Assembly: GCA_963995525.1 (NCBI GenBank)
Contig: OZ023216.1
Location: 40,752,159-40,816,158, forward strand
DNA from: Escarpia spicata
Lineage: Eukaryota; Annelida; Polychaeta; Sabellida; Siboglinidae
Direction of reading: 5' to 3'
Length of the DNA stretch: 64,000 nt
Shown one piece after another: positions 35,401 to 50,400 of this stretch (its first letter is position 1; every line of letters begins with the position of its first letter). The translations under genes were made by a program, and so were the position numbers. The notes under the pieces were generated by a model. It saw nothing but the letters and a program-made list of their open reading frames with translations. It was not told the origin of the DNA and ran no database searches.

Positions 35401-38400
35401 GTGAAGTGGTAGGTCCGCGAGAAGAACACAAAGAGCTGTACAACAATATAGTATCCCACATTAAGTGATAGGAGGAAAGCCATGGGTGAAGTGGTAGGTA
35501 CGCGAGAAGAACACAAAGAGCTGTACAACAATACAGTATCAGACATTAAATGATAGGAGAAAAGCCATGGGTGAAGTGGGAGGACTGCGAGAAGAACACA
35601 AAGAGCTGTATAACAATACATTATCAGACATTAAGTGATAGGAGGAAAGCCATGGGTGAAGTGGGAGGATTGTGAGAAGAACAAAAAGAGTTGTACAACA
35701 ATACAGTATCAGACATTAAGTGATGGGAGGAAAGCCATGGGTGAGGTGGGAGGACTGCGAGAAGAACAAAAAGAGCTGTACAACAATACAGTATCAGACA
35801 TTAAGTGATAGGAGGAAAGCCATGGGTGAAGTGGGAGGACTGTGAGAAGAACACAAAGAGCTGTACAACAATACAGTATCAGACATTATGTGATAGGAGG
35901 AAAGCCTTGGGTGAAGTGGGAGGACCGCGAGAAGAACACAAAGAGCTGTACAACAATACAGTATCAAACATTAAGTGATAGGAGGAAAGCCATGGGTGAA
36001 GTGGGAGGACTGCGAGAAGAACACACAGAGTTGTACAACAATACAGTATCAGACATTAAGTGATAGGAGGAAAGCCATCGGTGAATTGGGAGGACTGCGA
36101 GAAGAACTCAAAGAGCTGTACAACAATACAGTATCAGACATTAAGTGATAGGAGGAAAGCCATGGGTGAAGTGGGAGGACTGTGAGAAGAACACAAAGAG
36201 TTGTACAACAATACAGTATCAGACGTTAAGTGATAGGAGGAAAGCCATGGGTGAGGTGGGAGGACTGCGAGAAGAACAAAAAGAGCTGTACAACAATACA
36301 GTATCAGACATTATGTGATAGGAGGAAAGCCATGGGTGAAGTGGGAAGACTGTGAGAAGAACACAAAGTGCTGTACAACAATACAGTATCAGACATTAAG
36401 TGATAGGAGTAAAGCCATGGGTGAAGTGGGAGGACTGCGAAAAGAACACACAGAGTTGTACAACAATACAGTATCAGACATTAAATGATAGGAGGAAAGC
36501 CATCGGTGAAGTGGGAGGACTGTGAGAAGAACACAAGGAGCTGTACAACAATAGAGTATCCGACATTAAGTGATAGGAGGAAAGCCATGGGTGAAGTGGG
36601 AGGACTGCGAGAAGAACACAAAGAGCTGTACAACAATACATTATCGACATTAAGTGATAGGAGGAAAGCCATGGGTGAAGTGGGAGGACTGTGAGAAGAA
36701 CCAAAAGAGTTGTACAACAATACAGTATCAGAAATTAAGTGATAGGAGGAAAGCCATGGGTGAGGTGGGAGGACTGCGAGAAGAACAAAAAGAGCTGTAC
36801 AACAATACAGTATCAGACATTAAGTGATAGGAGGAAAGCCATGGGTGATGTGGAAAGATTGTGAGAAGAACACAAAGAGCAGTACAACAATACAGTATCA
36901 GACATTAAGTGATAGGAGTAAAGCCATGGGTGAAGTGGGAGGACTGTGAAAAGAACACAAAGAGCTGTACAACAATACATTATCAGACATTAAGTGATAG
37001 GAGGAAAGCCATGGGTGAAGTGGGAGGACTGCGAGAAGAATACAAAGAGCTGTACAACAATACAGTATCAGACATTAAGTGATAGGAGGAAAGACATGGG
37101 TGAAGTGGGAAGACTGTAAGAAGAACACAAAGAGCTGTACAACAATAGAGTATCCGACATTAAGTGATAGAATGAAAGCCATGGGTGAAGTGGGAGGATC
37201 GCGAGAAGAACACAAAGAGCTGTACAACAATACAGTATCCGACATTAAGTAATAGGAGGAAAGCCATGGGTGAAGTGGGAGTACTGTGAGAAGAACACAA
37301 AGAGCTGTACAACAATACAGTATCCCACATTAAGTGATAGGAGGAAAGCCATGGGTGAAGTGGTAGGTCCGCGAGAAGAACACAAAGAGCTGTACAACAA
37401 TACAGTATCCCACATTAAGTGATAGGAGGAAAGCCATGGGTGAAGTGGTAGGTCCGCGAGAAGATCACAAAGAGCTGTACAACAATACAGTATCAGACAT
37501 TAAATGATAGGAGGAAAGCCATGGGTGAAGTGGGAGGACTGCGAGAAGAACTCAAAGAGCTGTACAACAATACAGTATCAGACATTAAGTGATAGGAGGA
37601 AAGCCATGGGTGAAGTGGGAGGACTGTGAGAAGAACACAAAGAGTTGTACAACAATACAGTATCAGACGTTAAGTGATAGGAGGAAAGCCATGGGTGAGG
37701 TGGGAGGACTGCGAGAAGAACAAAAAGAGCTGTACAACAATACAGTATCAGACATTAAGTGATAGGAGGAAAGTCATGTGTGAAGTGGAAGGACTGTGAG
37801 AAGAACACAAAGAGCTGTACAACAATACAGTATCCGACATTAAGTGATAGGAGGAAAGCCATGGGTGAAGTGGGAGGACTGTGAGAAGAACACAAAGAGC
37901 TGTACAACAATACAGTATCCCACGTTAAGTGATAGGAGGAAAGCCATGGGTGAAGTGGTAGGTCCGCGAGAAGAACACAAAGAGCTGTACAACAATATAG
38001 TATCCCACATTAAGTGATAGGAGGAAAGCCATGGGTGAAGTGGTAGGTCCGCGAGAAGAACACAAAGAGCTGTACAACAATACAGTATCAGACATTAAAT
38101 GATAGGAGAAAAGCCATGGGTGAAGTGGGAGGACTGCGAGAAGAACACAAAGAGCTGTATAACAATACATTATCAGACATTAAGTGATAGGAGGAAAGCC
38201 ATGGGTGAAGTGGGAGGATTGTGAGAAGAACAAAAAGAGTTGTACAACAATACAGTATCAGACATTAAGTGATGGGAGGAAAGCCATGGGTGAGGTGGAA
38301 GGACTGCGAGAAGAACAAAAAGAGCTGTACAACAATACAGTATCAGACATTAAGTGATAGGAGGAAAGCCATGGGTGAAGTGGGAGGACTGTGAGAAGAA

Positions 38401-41400
38401 CACAAAGAGCTGTACAACAATACAGTATCAGACATTATGTGATAGGAGGAAAGCCTTGGGTGAAGTGGGAGAACCGCGAGAAGAACACAAAGAGCTGTAC
38501 AACAATACAGTATCAAACATTAAGTGATAGGAGGAAAGCCATGGGTGAAGTGGGAGGACTGCGAGAAGAACACACAGAGTTGTACAACAATACAGTATCA
38601 GACATTAAGTGATAGGAGGAAAGCCATCGGTGAAGTGGGAGGACTGTGAGAAGAACACAAAGAGCTGTACAACAGTAGAGTATCCGACATCAAGTGATAG
38701 GAGGAAAGCCATCGGTGAAGTGAGCGGACTGTGAGAAGAATACAAAGAGCTGTACAACAATACAGTATCCCACAATAAGTTATAGTAGGAAAGCCATGGG
38801 TGAAGTGGTAGGTCCGCGAGAAGAACACAAAGAGCTGTACAACAATACAGTATCAGACATTAAATGATAGGAGGAAAGCCATGGGTGAAGTGGGAGGACT
38901 GCGAGAAGAACACAAAGAGCTGTACAACAATACATTATCGACATTAAGTAATAGGAGGAAAGCCATGGGTGAAGTGGGAGGACTGTGAGAAGAACAAAAA
39001 GAGTTGTACAACAATACAGTATCAGACATTAAGTGATAGGAGGAAAGCCATGGGTGAGGTGGGAGGACTGCGAGAAGAACAAAAAGAGCTGTACAACAAT
39101 ACAGTATCAGACATTAAGTGATAGGAGGAAAGCCATGGGTGAAGTGGAAAGATTGTGAGAAGAACACAAAGAGCTGTACAACAATACAGTATCAGACATT
39201 AAGTGATAGGAGTAAAGCCATGGGTGAAGTGGGAGGACTGTGAAAAGAACACAAAGAGCTGTACAACAATACATTATCAGACATTAAGTGATAGGAGGAA
39301 AGCCATGGGTGAAGTGGGAGGACTGCGAGAAGAATACAAAGAGCTGTACAACAATATAGTATCAGACATTAAGTGATAGGAGGAAAGACATGGGTGAAGT
39401 GGGAAGACTGTAAGAAGAACACAAAGAGCTGTACAACAATAGAGTATCCGACATTAAGTGATAGGAGGAAAGCCATGGGTGAAGTGGGAGGACCGCGAGA
39501 AGAACACAAAGAGCTGTACAACAATACAGTATCCGACATTAAGTGATAGGAGGAAAGCCATGGGTGAAGTGGGAGTACTGTGAGAAGAACACAAAGAGCT
39601 GTACAACAATACAGTATCCCACATTAAGTGATAGGAGGAAAGCCATGGGTGAAGTGGTAGGTCCGCGAGAAGAACACAAAGAGCTGTACAACAATACAGT
39701 ATCCCACATTAAGTGATAGGATGAAAGCCATGGGTGAAGTGGTAGATCCGCGAGAAGATCACAAAGAGCTGTACAACAATACAGTATAAGACATTAAGTG
39801 ATAGGAGGAAAGCCATGGGTGAAGTGGGAGGACTGCGAGAAGAACTCAAAGAGCTGTACAACAATACAGTATCAGACATTAAGTGATAGGAGGAAAGCCA
39901 TGGGTGAAGTGGGAGGACTGTGAGAAGAACACAAAGAGTTGTACAACAATACAGTATCAGACGTTAAGTGATAGGAGGAAAGCCATGGGTGAGGTGGGAG
40001 GACTGCGAGAAGAACAAAAAGAGCTGTACAACAATACAGTATCAGACATTATGTGATAGGAGGAAAGCCATGGGTGAAGTGGGAAGACTGTGAGAAGAAC
40101 ACAAAGTGCTGTACAACAATACAGTATCAGACATTAAGTGATATGAGTAAAGCCATGGGTGAAGTGGGAGGACTGCGAGAAGAACACACAGAGTTGTACA
40201 ACAATACAGTATCAGACATTAAATGATAGGAGGAAAGCCATCGGTGAAGTGGGTGGACTGTGAGAAGAACACAAGGAGCTGTACAACAATAGAGTATCCG
40301 ACATTAAGTGATAGGAGCAAAGCCATGGGTGAAGTGGGAGGACTGCGAGAAGAACACAAAGAGCTGTACAACAATACAGTATCAGACATTAAGTGATAGG
40401 AGGAAAGCCATGGGTGAAGTGGGAGGACTGCGAGAAGAACAAAAAGAGCTGTACAACAATACAGTATCAGACATTAAGTGATAGGAGGAAAGCCATGGGT
40501 GAAGTGGGAGGACTGTGAGAAGAACACAAAGAGCTGTACAACAATACAGTATCCCACATTAAGTGATAGGATGAAAGCCAAGGGTGAAGTGGCAGGACCG
40601 CGAGAAGAACACAAAGAGCTGTACAACAATACAGTATCAGACATTAAGTGATAGGAGTAAAGCCATGGGTGAAGTGGGAGGACTGTGAGAAGAACACAAA
40701 GAGCTGTACAACAATACAGTATCAGACATTAAGTGATAGGAGGAAAGACATGGGTGAAGTGGGAAGACTGTAAGAAGAACACAAAGAGCTGTACAACAAT
40801 AGAGTATCCGACATTAAGTGATAGGAGGAAAGCCATGGGTGAAGTGGGAGGACCGCGAGAAGAACACAAAGAGCTGTACAACAATAGAGTATCCGACATT
40901 AAGTGATAGGAGGAAACCCATGGGTGAAGTGGGAGGACCGCGAGAAGAACACAAAGAGCTGTACAACAATACAGTATCAGACATTATGTGATAGGAGTAA
41001 AGCCATGAGTGAAGTGGGAGGACTGTGAGAAGAACACAAAGAGCTGTACAACAATACAGTATCCCACAATAAGTTATAGGAGGAAAGCCATGGGTGAAGT
41101 GGTAGGTCCGCGAGAAGAACACAAAGAGCTGTACAACAATACAATATCAGACATTAAATGATAGGAGGAAAGCCATGGGTGAAGTGGGAGGACTGCGAGA
41201 AGAACACAAAGAGCTGTACAACAATACATTATCGACATTAAGTGATAGGAGGAAAGCCATGGGTGAAGTGGGAGGACTGTGAGAAGAACAAAAAGAGTTG
41301 TACAACAATACAGTATCAGACATTAAGTGATAGGAGGAAAGCCATGGGTGAGGTGGGAGGACTGCGAGAAGAACAAAAAGAGCTGTACAACAATACAGTA

Positions 41401-44400
41401 TCAGACATTAAGTGATAGGAGGAAAGCCATGGGTGAAGTGGAAAGATTGTGAGAAGAACACAAAGAGCTGTACAACAATACAGTATCAGACATTAAGTGA
41501 TAGGAGTAAAGCCATGGGTGAAGTGGGAGGACTGTGAAAAGAACACAAAGAGCTGTACAACAATAAATTATCAGACATTAAGTGATAGGAGGAAAGCCAT
41601 GGGTGAAGTGGGAGGACTGCGAGAAGAATACAAAGAGCTGTACAACAATATAGTATCAGACATTAAGTGATAGGAGGAAAGACATGGGTGAAGTGGGAAG
41701 ACTGTAAGAAGAACACAAAGAGCTGTACAACAATAGAGTATCCGACATTAAGTGATAGGAGGAAAGCCATGGGTGAAGTGGGAGGACCGCGAGAAGAACA
41801 CAAAGAGCTGTACAACAATACAATATCCGACATTAAGTGATAGGAGGAAAGCCATGGGTGAAGTGGGAGTACTGTGAGAAGAACACAAAGAGCTGTACAA
41901 CAATACAGTATCCCACATTAAGTGATAGGAGGAAAGCCATGGGTGAAGTGGTAGGTCCGCGAGAAGAACACAAAGAGCTGTACAACAATACAGTATCCCA
42001 CATTATGTGATAGGATGAAAGCCATGGGTGAAGTGATAGGTCCGCGAGAAGATCACAAAGAGCTGTACAACAATACAGTATCAGACATTAAGTGATAGGA
42101 GGAAAGCCATGGGTGAAGTGGGAGGACTGCGAGAAGAACTCAAAGAGCTGTACAACAATACAGTATCAGACATTAAGTGATAGGAGGAAAGCCATGGGTG
42201 AAGTGGGAGGACTGTGAGAAGAACACAAAGAGTTGTACAACAATACAGTATCAGACGTTAAGTGATAGGAGGAAAGCCATGGGTGAGGTGGGAGGACTGC
42301 GAGAAGAACAAAAAGAGCTGTACAACAATACAGTATCAGATATTATGTGATAGGAGGAAAGCCATGGGTGAAGTGGGAAGACTGTGAGAAGAACACAAAG
42401 TGCTGTACAACAATAGAGTATCAGACATTAAGTGATAGGAGTAAAGCCATGGGTGAAGTGGGAGGACTGCGAGAAGAACACACAGAGTTGTACAACAATA
42501 GAGTATCAGACATTAAATGATAGGAGGAAAGCCATCGGTGAAGTGGTAGGACTGTGAGAAGAACACAAGGAGCTGTACAACAATAGAGTATCCGACATTA
42601 AGTGATAGGAGCAAAGCCATGGGTGAAGTGGGAGGACTGCGAGAAGAACACAAAGAGCTGTACAACAATACAGTATCAGACATTAAGTGATAGGAGGAAA
42701 GCCATGGGTGAAGTGGGAGGACTGCGAGAAGAACAAAAAGAGCTGTACAACAATACAGTATCAGACATTAAGTGATAGGAGGAAAGCCATGGGTGAAGTG
42801 GGAGGACTGTGAGAAGAACACAAAGAGCTGTACAACAATACAGTATCCCACATTAAGTGATAGGAGGAAAGCCAAGGGTGAAGTGGCAGGACCGCGAGAA
42901 GAACACAAAGAGCTGTACAACAATACAGTATCAGACATTAAGTGATAGGAGTAAAGCCATGGGTGAAGTGGGAGGACTGTGAGAAGAACACAAAGAGCTG
43001 TACAACAATACAGTATCAGACATTAAGTGATAGGAGGAAAGCCATGGGTGAGGTGGGAGGACTGCGAGAAGAACAAAAAGAGCTGTACAACAATACAGTA
43101 TCAGACATTAAGTGATAGGAGGAAAGCCATGGGTGAAGTGGGAGGACTGCGAGAAGAACAAAAAGAGCTGTACAACAATACAGTATCAGACATTAAGTGA
43201 TAGGAGGAAAGCCATGGGTGAAGTGGGAGGACTGTGAGAAGAACACAAAGAGCTGTACAACAATACAGTATCCCACATTAAGTGATAGGATGAAAGCCAA
43301 GGGTGAAGTGGCAGGACCGCGAGAAGAACACAAAGAGCTGTACAACAATACAGTATCAGACATTAAGTGATAGGAGTAAAGCCATGGGTGAAGTGGGAGG
43401 ACTGTGAGAAGAACACAAAGAGCTGTACAACAATACAGTATCAGACATTAAGTGATAGGAGGAAAGACATGGGTGAAGTGGGAAGACTGTAAGAAGAACA
43501 CAAAGAGCTGTACAACAATAGAGTATCCGACATTAAGTGATAGGAGGAAAGCCATGGGTGAAGTGGGAGGACCGCGAGAAGAACACAAAGAGCTGTACAA
43601 CAATAGAGTATCCGACATTAAGTGATAGGAGGAAACCCATGGGTGAAGTGGGAGGACCGCGAGAAGAACACAAAGAGCTGTACAACAATACAGTATCAGA
43701 CATTATGTGATAGGAGTAAAGCCATGAGTGAAGTGGGAGGACTGTGAGAAGAACACAAAGAGCTGTACAACAATACAGTATCCCACAATAAGTTATAGGA
43801 GGAAAGCCATGGGTGAAGTGGTAGGTCCGCGAGAAGAACACAAAGAGCTGTACAACAATACAATATCAGACATTAAATGATAGGAGGAAAGCCATGGGTG
43901 AAGTGGGAGGACTGCGAGAAGAACACAAAGAGCTGTACAACAATACATTATCGACATTAAGTGATAGGAGGAAAGCCATGGGTGAAGTGGGAGGACCGTG
44001 AGAAGAACAAAAAGAGTTGTACAACAATACAGTATCAGACATTAAGTGATAGGAGGAAAGCCATGGGTGAGGTGGGAGGACTGCGAGAAGAACAAAAAGA
44101 GCTGTACAACAATACAGTATCAGACATTAAGTGATAGGAGGAAAGCCATGGGTGAAGTGGAAAGATTGTGAGAAGAACACAAAGAGCTGTACAACAATAC
44201 AGTATCAGACATTAAGTGATAGGAGTAAAGCCATGGGTGAAGTGGGAGGACTGTGAAAAGAACACAAAGAGCTGTACAACAATACAGTATCAGACATTAA
44301 GTGATAGGAGTAAAGCCATGGGTGAAGTGGGAGGACTGTGAGAAGAACACAAAGAGCTGTACAACAATACAGTATCAGACATTAAGTGATAGGAGGAAAG

Positions 44401-47400
44401 ACATGGGTGAAGTGGGAAGACTGTAAGAAGAACACAAAGAGCTGTACAACAATAGAGTATCCGACATTAAGTGATAGGAGGAAAGCCATGGGTGAAGTGG
44501 GAGGACCGCGAGAAGAACACAAAGAGCTGTACAACAATAGAGTATCCGACATTAAGTGATAGGAGGAAATCCATGGGTGAAGTGGGAGGACTGCGAGAAG
44601 AACACAAAGAGCTGTACAACAATACAGTATCAGACATTATGTGATAGGAGTAAAGCCATGAGTGAAGTGGGAGGACTGCGAGAAGAACACAAAGAGCTGT
44701 ACAACAATACAGTATCAGACATTAAGTGATAGGAGGAAAGTCATGTGTGAAGTGGAAGGACTGTGAGAAGAACACAAAGAGCTGTACAACAATACAGTAT
44801 CAGACATTAAGTGATAGGAGGAAAGTCATGTGTGAAGTGGATGGACTGTGAGAAGAACACAAAGAGCTGTACAACAATACAGTATCCGACATTAAGTGAT
44901 AGGAGGAAAGCCATGGGTGAAGTGGGAGGACTGTGAGAAGAACACAAAGAGCTGTACAACAATACAGTATCCCACATTAAGTGATAGGAGGAAAGCCATG
45001 GGTGAAGTGGTAGGTCCGCGAGAAGAACACCAAGAGATGTACAACAATACAGTATCCCACAATAAGTGATAGGAGGAAAGCCATGGGTGAAGTGGTAGGC
45101 CCGCGAGAAGAACACAAAGAGCTGTACAACAATACAGTATCAGACATTAAGTGATGGGAGGAAAGCCATGGGTGAGGTGGGAGGACTGCGAGAAGAACAA
45201 AAAGAGCTGTACAACAATACAGTATCAGACATTAAATGATAGGAGGAAAGCCATGGGTGAAGTGGGAAGACTGTGAGAAGAACACAAAGAGCTGTACAAC
45301 AATACAGTATTAGACATTCAGTGATAGGAGTAAAGCCATGGGTGAAGTGGGAGGACTGTGAGAAGAACACAAAGAGCTGTACAACAATACATTATCAGAC
45401 ATTAAGTGATAGGAGGAAAGCCAAGGGTGAAGTGGGAGGACTGTGAGAAGAACACAAAGAGCTGTACAACAATACAGTATCCCACATTAAGTGATAGGAG
45501 GAAAGCCAAGGGTGAAGTGGGAGGACCGCGAGAAGAACACAAAGAGCTGTACAACAATACAGTATCAGACATTATGTGATAGGAGGAAAGCCTTGGGTGA
45601 AGTGGGAGGACCGCGAGAAGAACACAAAGAGCTGTACAACAATACAGTATCAGACATTAAGTGATAGGAGGAAAGACATGGGTGAAGTGGGAAGACTGTG
45701 AGAAGAACACAATGAGCTGTACAACAATACAGTATCAGACATTCAGTGATAGGAGTAAAGCCATGGGTGAAGTGGGAGGACTGTGAAAAGAACACAAAGA
45801 GCTGTACAACAATAAATTATCAGACATTAAGTGATAGGAGGAAAGCCATGGGTGAAGTGGGAGGACTGCGAGAAGAACACACAGAGTTGTACAACAATAC
45901 AGTATCAGACATTAAATGATAGGAGGAAAGCCATCGGTGAAGTGGGAGGACTGTGAGAAGAACACAAGGAGCTGTACAACAATAGAGTATCCGACATTAA
46001 GTGATAGGAGCAAAGCCATGGGTGAAGTGGGAGGACTGCGAGAAGAACACAAAGAGCTGTACAACAATACAGTATCAGACATTAAGTGATAGGAGGAAAG
46101 CCATGGGTGAAGTGGGAGGACTGCGAGAAGAACAAAAAGAGCTGTACAACAATACAGTATCAGACATTAAGTGATAGGAGGAAAGCCATGGGTGAAGTGG
46201 GAGGACTGTGAGAAGAACACAAAGAGCTGTACAACAATACAGTATCCCACATTAAGTGATAGGAGGAAAGCCAAGGGTGAAGTGGCAGGACCGCGAGAAG
46301 AACACAAAGAGCTGTACAACAATACAGTATCAGACATTAAGTGATAGGAGTAAAGCCATGGGTGAAGTGGGAGGACTGTGAGAAGAACACAAAGAGCTGT
46401 ACAACAATACAGTATCAGACATTAAGTGATAGGAGGAAAGCCATGGGTGAGGTGGGAGGACTGCGAGAAGAACAAAAAGAGCTGTACAACAATACAGTAT
46501 CAGACATTAAGTGATAGGAGGAAAGCCATGGGTGAAGTGGGAGGACTGCGAGAAGAACAAAAAGAGCTGTACAACAATACAGTATCAGACATTAAGTGAT
46601 AGGAGGAAAGCCATGGGTGAAGTGGGAGGACTGTGAGAAGAACACAAAGAGCTGTACAACAATACAGTATCCCACATTAAATGATAGGATGAAAGCCAAG
46701 GGTGAAGTGGCAGGACCGCGAGAAGAACACAAAGAGCTGTACAACAATACAGTATCAGACATTAAGTGATAGGAGTAAAGCCATGGGTGAAGTGGGAGGA
46801 CTGTGAGAAGAACACAAAGAGCTGTACAACAATACAGTATCAGACATTAAGTGATAGGAGGAAAGACATGGGTGAAGTGGGAAGACTGTAAGAAGAACAC
46901 AAAGAGCTGTACAACAATAGAGTATCCGACATTAAGTGATAGGAGGAAAGCCATGGGTGAAGTGGGAGGACCGCGAGAAGAACACAAAGAGCTGTACAAC
47001 AATAGAGTATCCGACATTAAGTGATAGGAGGAAACCCATGGATGAAGTGGGAGGACCGCGAGAAGAACACAAAGAGCTGTACAACAATACAGTATCAGAC
47101 ATTATGTGATAGGAGTAAAGCCATGAGTGAAGTGGGAGGACTGTGAGAAGAACACAAAGAGCTGTACAACAATACAGTATCCCACAATAAGTTATAGGAA
47201 GAAAGCCATGGGTGAAGTGGTAGGTCCGCGAGAAGAACACAAAGAGCTGTACAACAATACAATATCAGACATTAAATGATAGGAGGAAAGCCATGGGTGA
47301 AGTGGGAGGACTGCGAGAAGAACACAAAGAGCTGTACAACAATACATTATCGACATTAAGTGATAGGAGGAAAGCCATGGGTGAAGTGGGAGGACTGTGA

Positions 47401-50400
47401 GAAGAACAAAAAGAGTTGTACAACAATACAGTATCAGACATTAAGTGATAGGAGGAAAGCCATGGGTGAGGTGGGAGGACTGCGAGAAGAACAAAAAGAG
47501 CTGTACAACAATACAGTATCAGACATTAAGTGATAGGATGAAAGCCATGGGTGAAGTGGAAAGATTGTGAGAAGAACACAAAGAGCTGTACAACAATACA
47601 GTATCAGACATTAAGTGATAGGAGTAAAGCCATGGGTGAAGTGGGAGGACTGTGAAAAGAACACAAAGAGCTGTACAACAATACAGTATCAGACATTAAG
47701 TGATAGGAGTAAAGCCATGGGTGAAGTGGGAGGACTGTGAGAAGAACACAAAGAGCTGTACAACAATACAGTATCAGACATTAAGTGATAGGAGGAAAGA
47801 CATGGGTGAAGTGGGAAGACTGTAAGAAGAACACAAAGAGCTGTACAACAATAGAGTATCCGACATTAAGTGATAGGAGGAAAGCCATGGGTGAAGTGGG
47901 AGGACCGCGAGAAGAACACAAAGAGCTGTACAACAATAGAGTATCCGACATTAAGTGATAGGAGGAAAGCCATGGGTGAAGTGGGAGGACTGCGAGAAGA
48001 ACACAAAGAGCTGTACAACAATACAGTATCAGACATTATGTGATAGGAGTAAAGCCATGAGTGAAGTGGGAGGACTGCGAGAAGAACACAAAGAGCTGTA
48101 CAACAATACAGTATCAGACATTAAGTGATAGGAGGAAAGTCATGTGTGAAGTGGAAGGACTGTGAGAAGAACACAAAGAGCTGTACAACAATACAGTATC
48201 AGACATTAAGTGATAGGAGGAAAGTCATGTGTGAAGTGGAAGGACTGTGAGAAGAACACAAAGAGCTGTACAACAATACAGTATCCGACATTAAGTGATA
48301 GGAGGAAAGCCATGGGTGAAGTGGGAGGACTGTGAGAAGAACACAAAGAGCTGTACAACAATACAGTATCCCACATTAAGTGATAGGAGGAAAGCCATGG
48401 GTGAAGTGGTAGGTCCGCGAGAAGAACACCAAGAGATGTACAACAATACAGTATCCCACAATAAGTGATAGGAGGAAAGCCATGGGTGAAGTGGTAGGTC
48501 CGCGAGAAGAACACAAAGAGCTGTACAACAATACAGTATCAGACATTAAGTGATGGGAGGAAAGCCATGGGTGAGGTGGGAGGACTGCGAGAAGAACAAA
48601 AAGAGCTGTACAACAATACAGTATCAGACATTAAATGATAGGAGGAAAGCCATGGGTGAAGTGGGAAGACTGTGAGAAGAACACAAAGAGCTGTACAACA
48701 ATACAGTATTAGACATTCAGTGATAGGAGTAAAGCCATGGGTGAAGTGGGAGGACTGTGAGAAGAACACAAAGAGCTGTACAACAATACATTATCAGACA
48801 TTAAGTGATAGGAGGAAAGCCAAGGGTGAAGTGGGAGGACTGTGAGAAGAACACAAAGAGCTGTACAACAATACAGTATCCCACATTAAGTGATAGGAGG
48901 AAAGCCTTGGGTGAAGTGGGAGGACCGCGAGAAGAACACAAAGAGCTGTACAACAATACAGTATCAGACATTAAGTGATAGGAGGAAAGACATGGGTGAA
49001 GTGGGAAGACTGTGAGAAGAACACAAAGAGCTGTACAACAATACAGTATCAGACATTCAGTGATAGGAGTAAAGCCATGGGTGAAGTGGGAGGACTGTGA
49101 AAAGAACACAAAGAGCTGTACAACAATAAATTATCAGACATTAAGTGATAGGAGGAAAGCCATGGGTGAAGTGGGAGGACTGCGAGAAGAATACAAAGAG
49201 CTGTACAACAATATAGTATCAGACATTAAGTGATAGGAGGAAAGACATGGGTGAAGTGGGAAGACTGTAAGAAGAACACAAAGAGCTGTACAACAATAGA
49301 GTATCCGACATTAAGTGATAGGAGGAAAGCCATGGGTGAAGTGGGAGGACCGCGAGAAGAACACAAAGAGCTGTACAACAATACAATATCCGACATTAAG
49401 TGATAGGAGTAAAGCCATGGGTGAAGTGGGAGTACTGTGAGAAGAACACAAAGAGCTGTACAACAATACAGTATCCCACATTAAGTGATAGGAGGAAAGC
49501 CATGGGTGAAGTGGTAGGTCCGCGAGAAGAACACAAAGAGCTGTACAACAATACAGTATCCCACATTAAGTGATAGGATGAAAGCCATGGGTGAAGTGAT
49601 AGGTCCGCGAGAAGATCACAAAGAGCTGTACAACAATACAGTATCAGACATTAAGTGATAGGAGGAAAGCCATGGGTGAAGTGGGAGGACTGCGAGAAGA
49701 ACTCAAAGAGCTGTACAACAATACAGTATCAGACATTAAGTGATAGGAGGAAAGCCATGGGTGAAGTGGGAGGACTGTGAGAAGAACACAAAGAGTTGTA
49801 CAACAATACAGTATCAGACGTTAAGTGATAGGAGGAAAGCCATGGGTGAGGTGGGAGGACTGCGAGAAGAACAAAAAGAGCTGTACAACAATACAGTATC
49901 AGATATTATGTGATAGGAGGAAAGCCATGGGTGAAGTGGGAAGACTGTGAGAAGAACACAAAGTGCTGTACAACAATACAGTATCAGACATTAAGTGATA
50001 GGAGTAAAGCCATGGGTGAAGTGGGAGGACTGCGAGAAGAACACACAGATTTGTACAACAATACAGTATCAGACATTAAATGATAGGAGGAAAGCCATCG
50101 GTGAAGTGGGAGGACTGTGAGAAGAACACAAGGAGCTGTACAGCAATAGAGTATCCGACATTAAGTGATAGGAGCAAAGCCATGGGTGAAGTGGGAGGAC
50201 TGCGAGAAGAACACAAAGAGCTGTACAACAATACAGTATCAGACATTAAGTGATAGGAGGAAAGCCATGGGTGAAGTGGGAGGACTGCGAGAAGAACAAA
50301 AAGAGCTGTACAACAATACAGTATCAGACATTAAGTGATAGGAGGAAAGCCATGGGTGAAGTGGGAGGACTGTGAGAAGAACACAAAGAGCTGTACAACA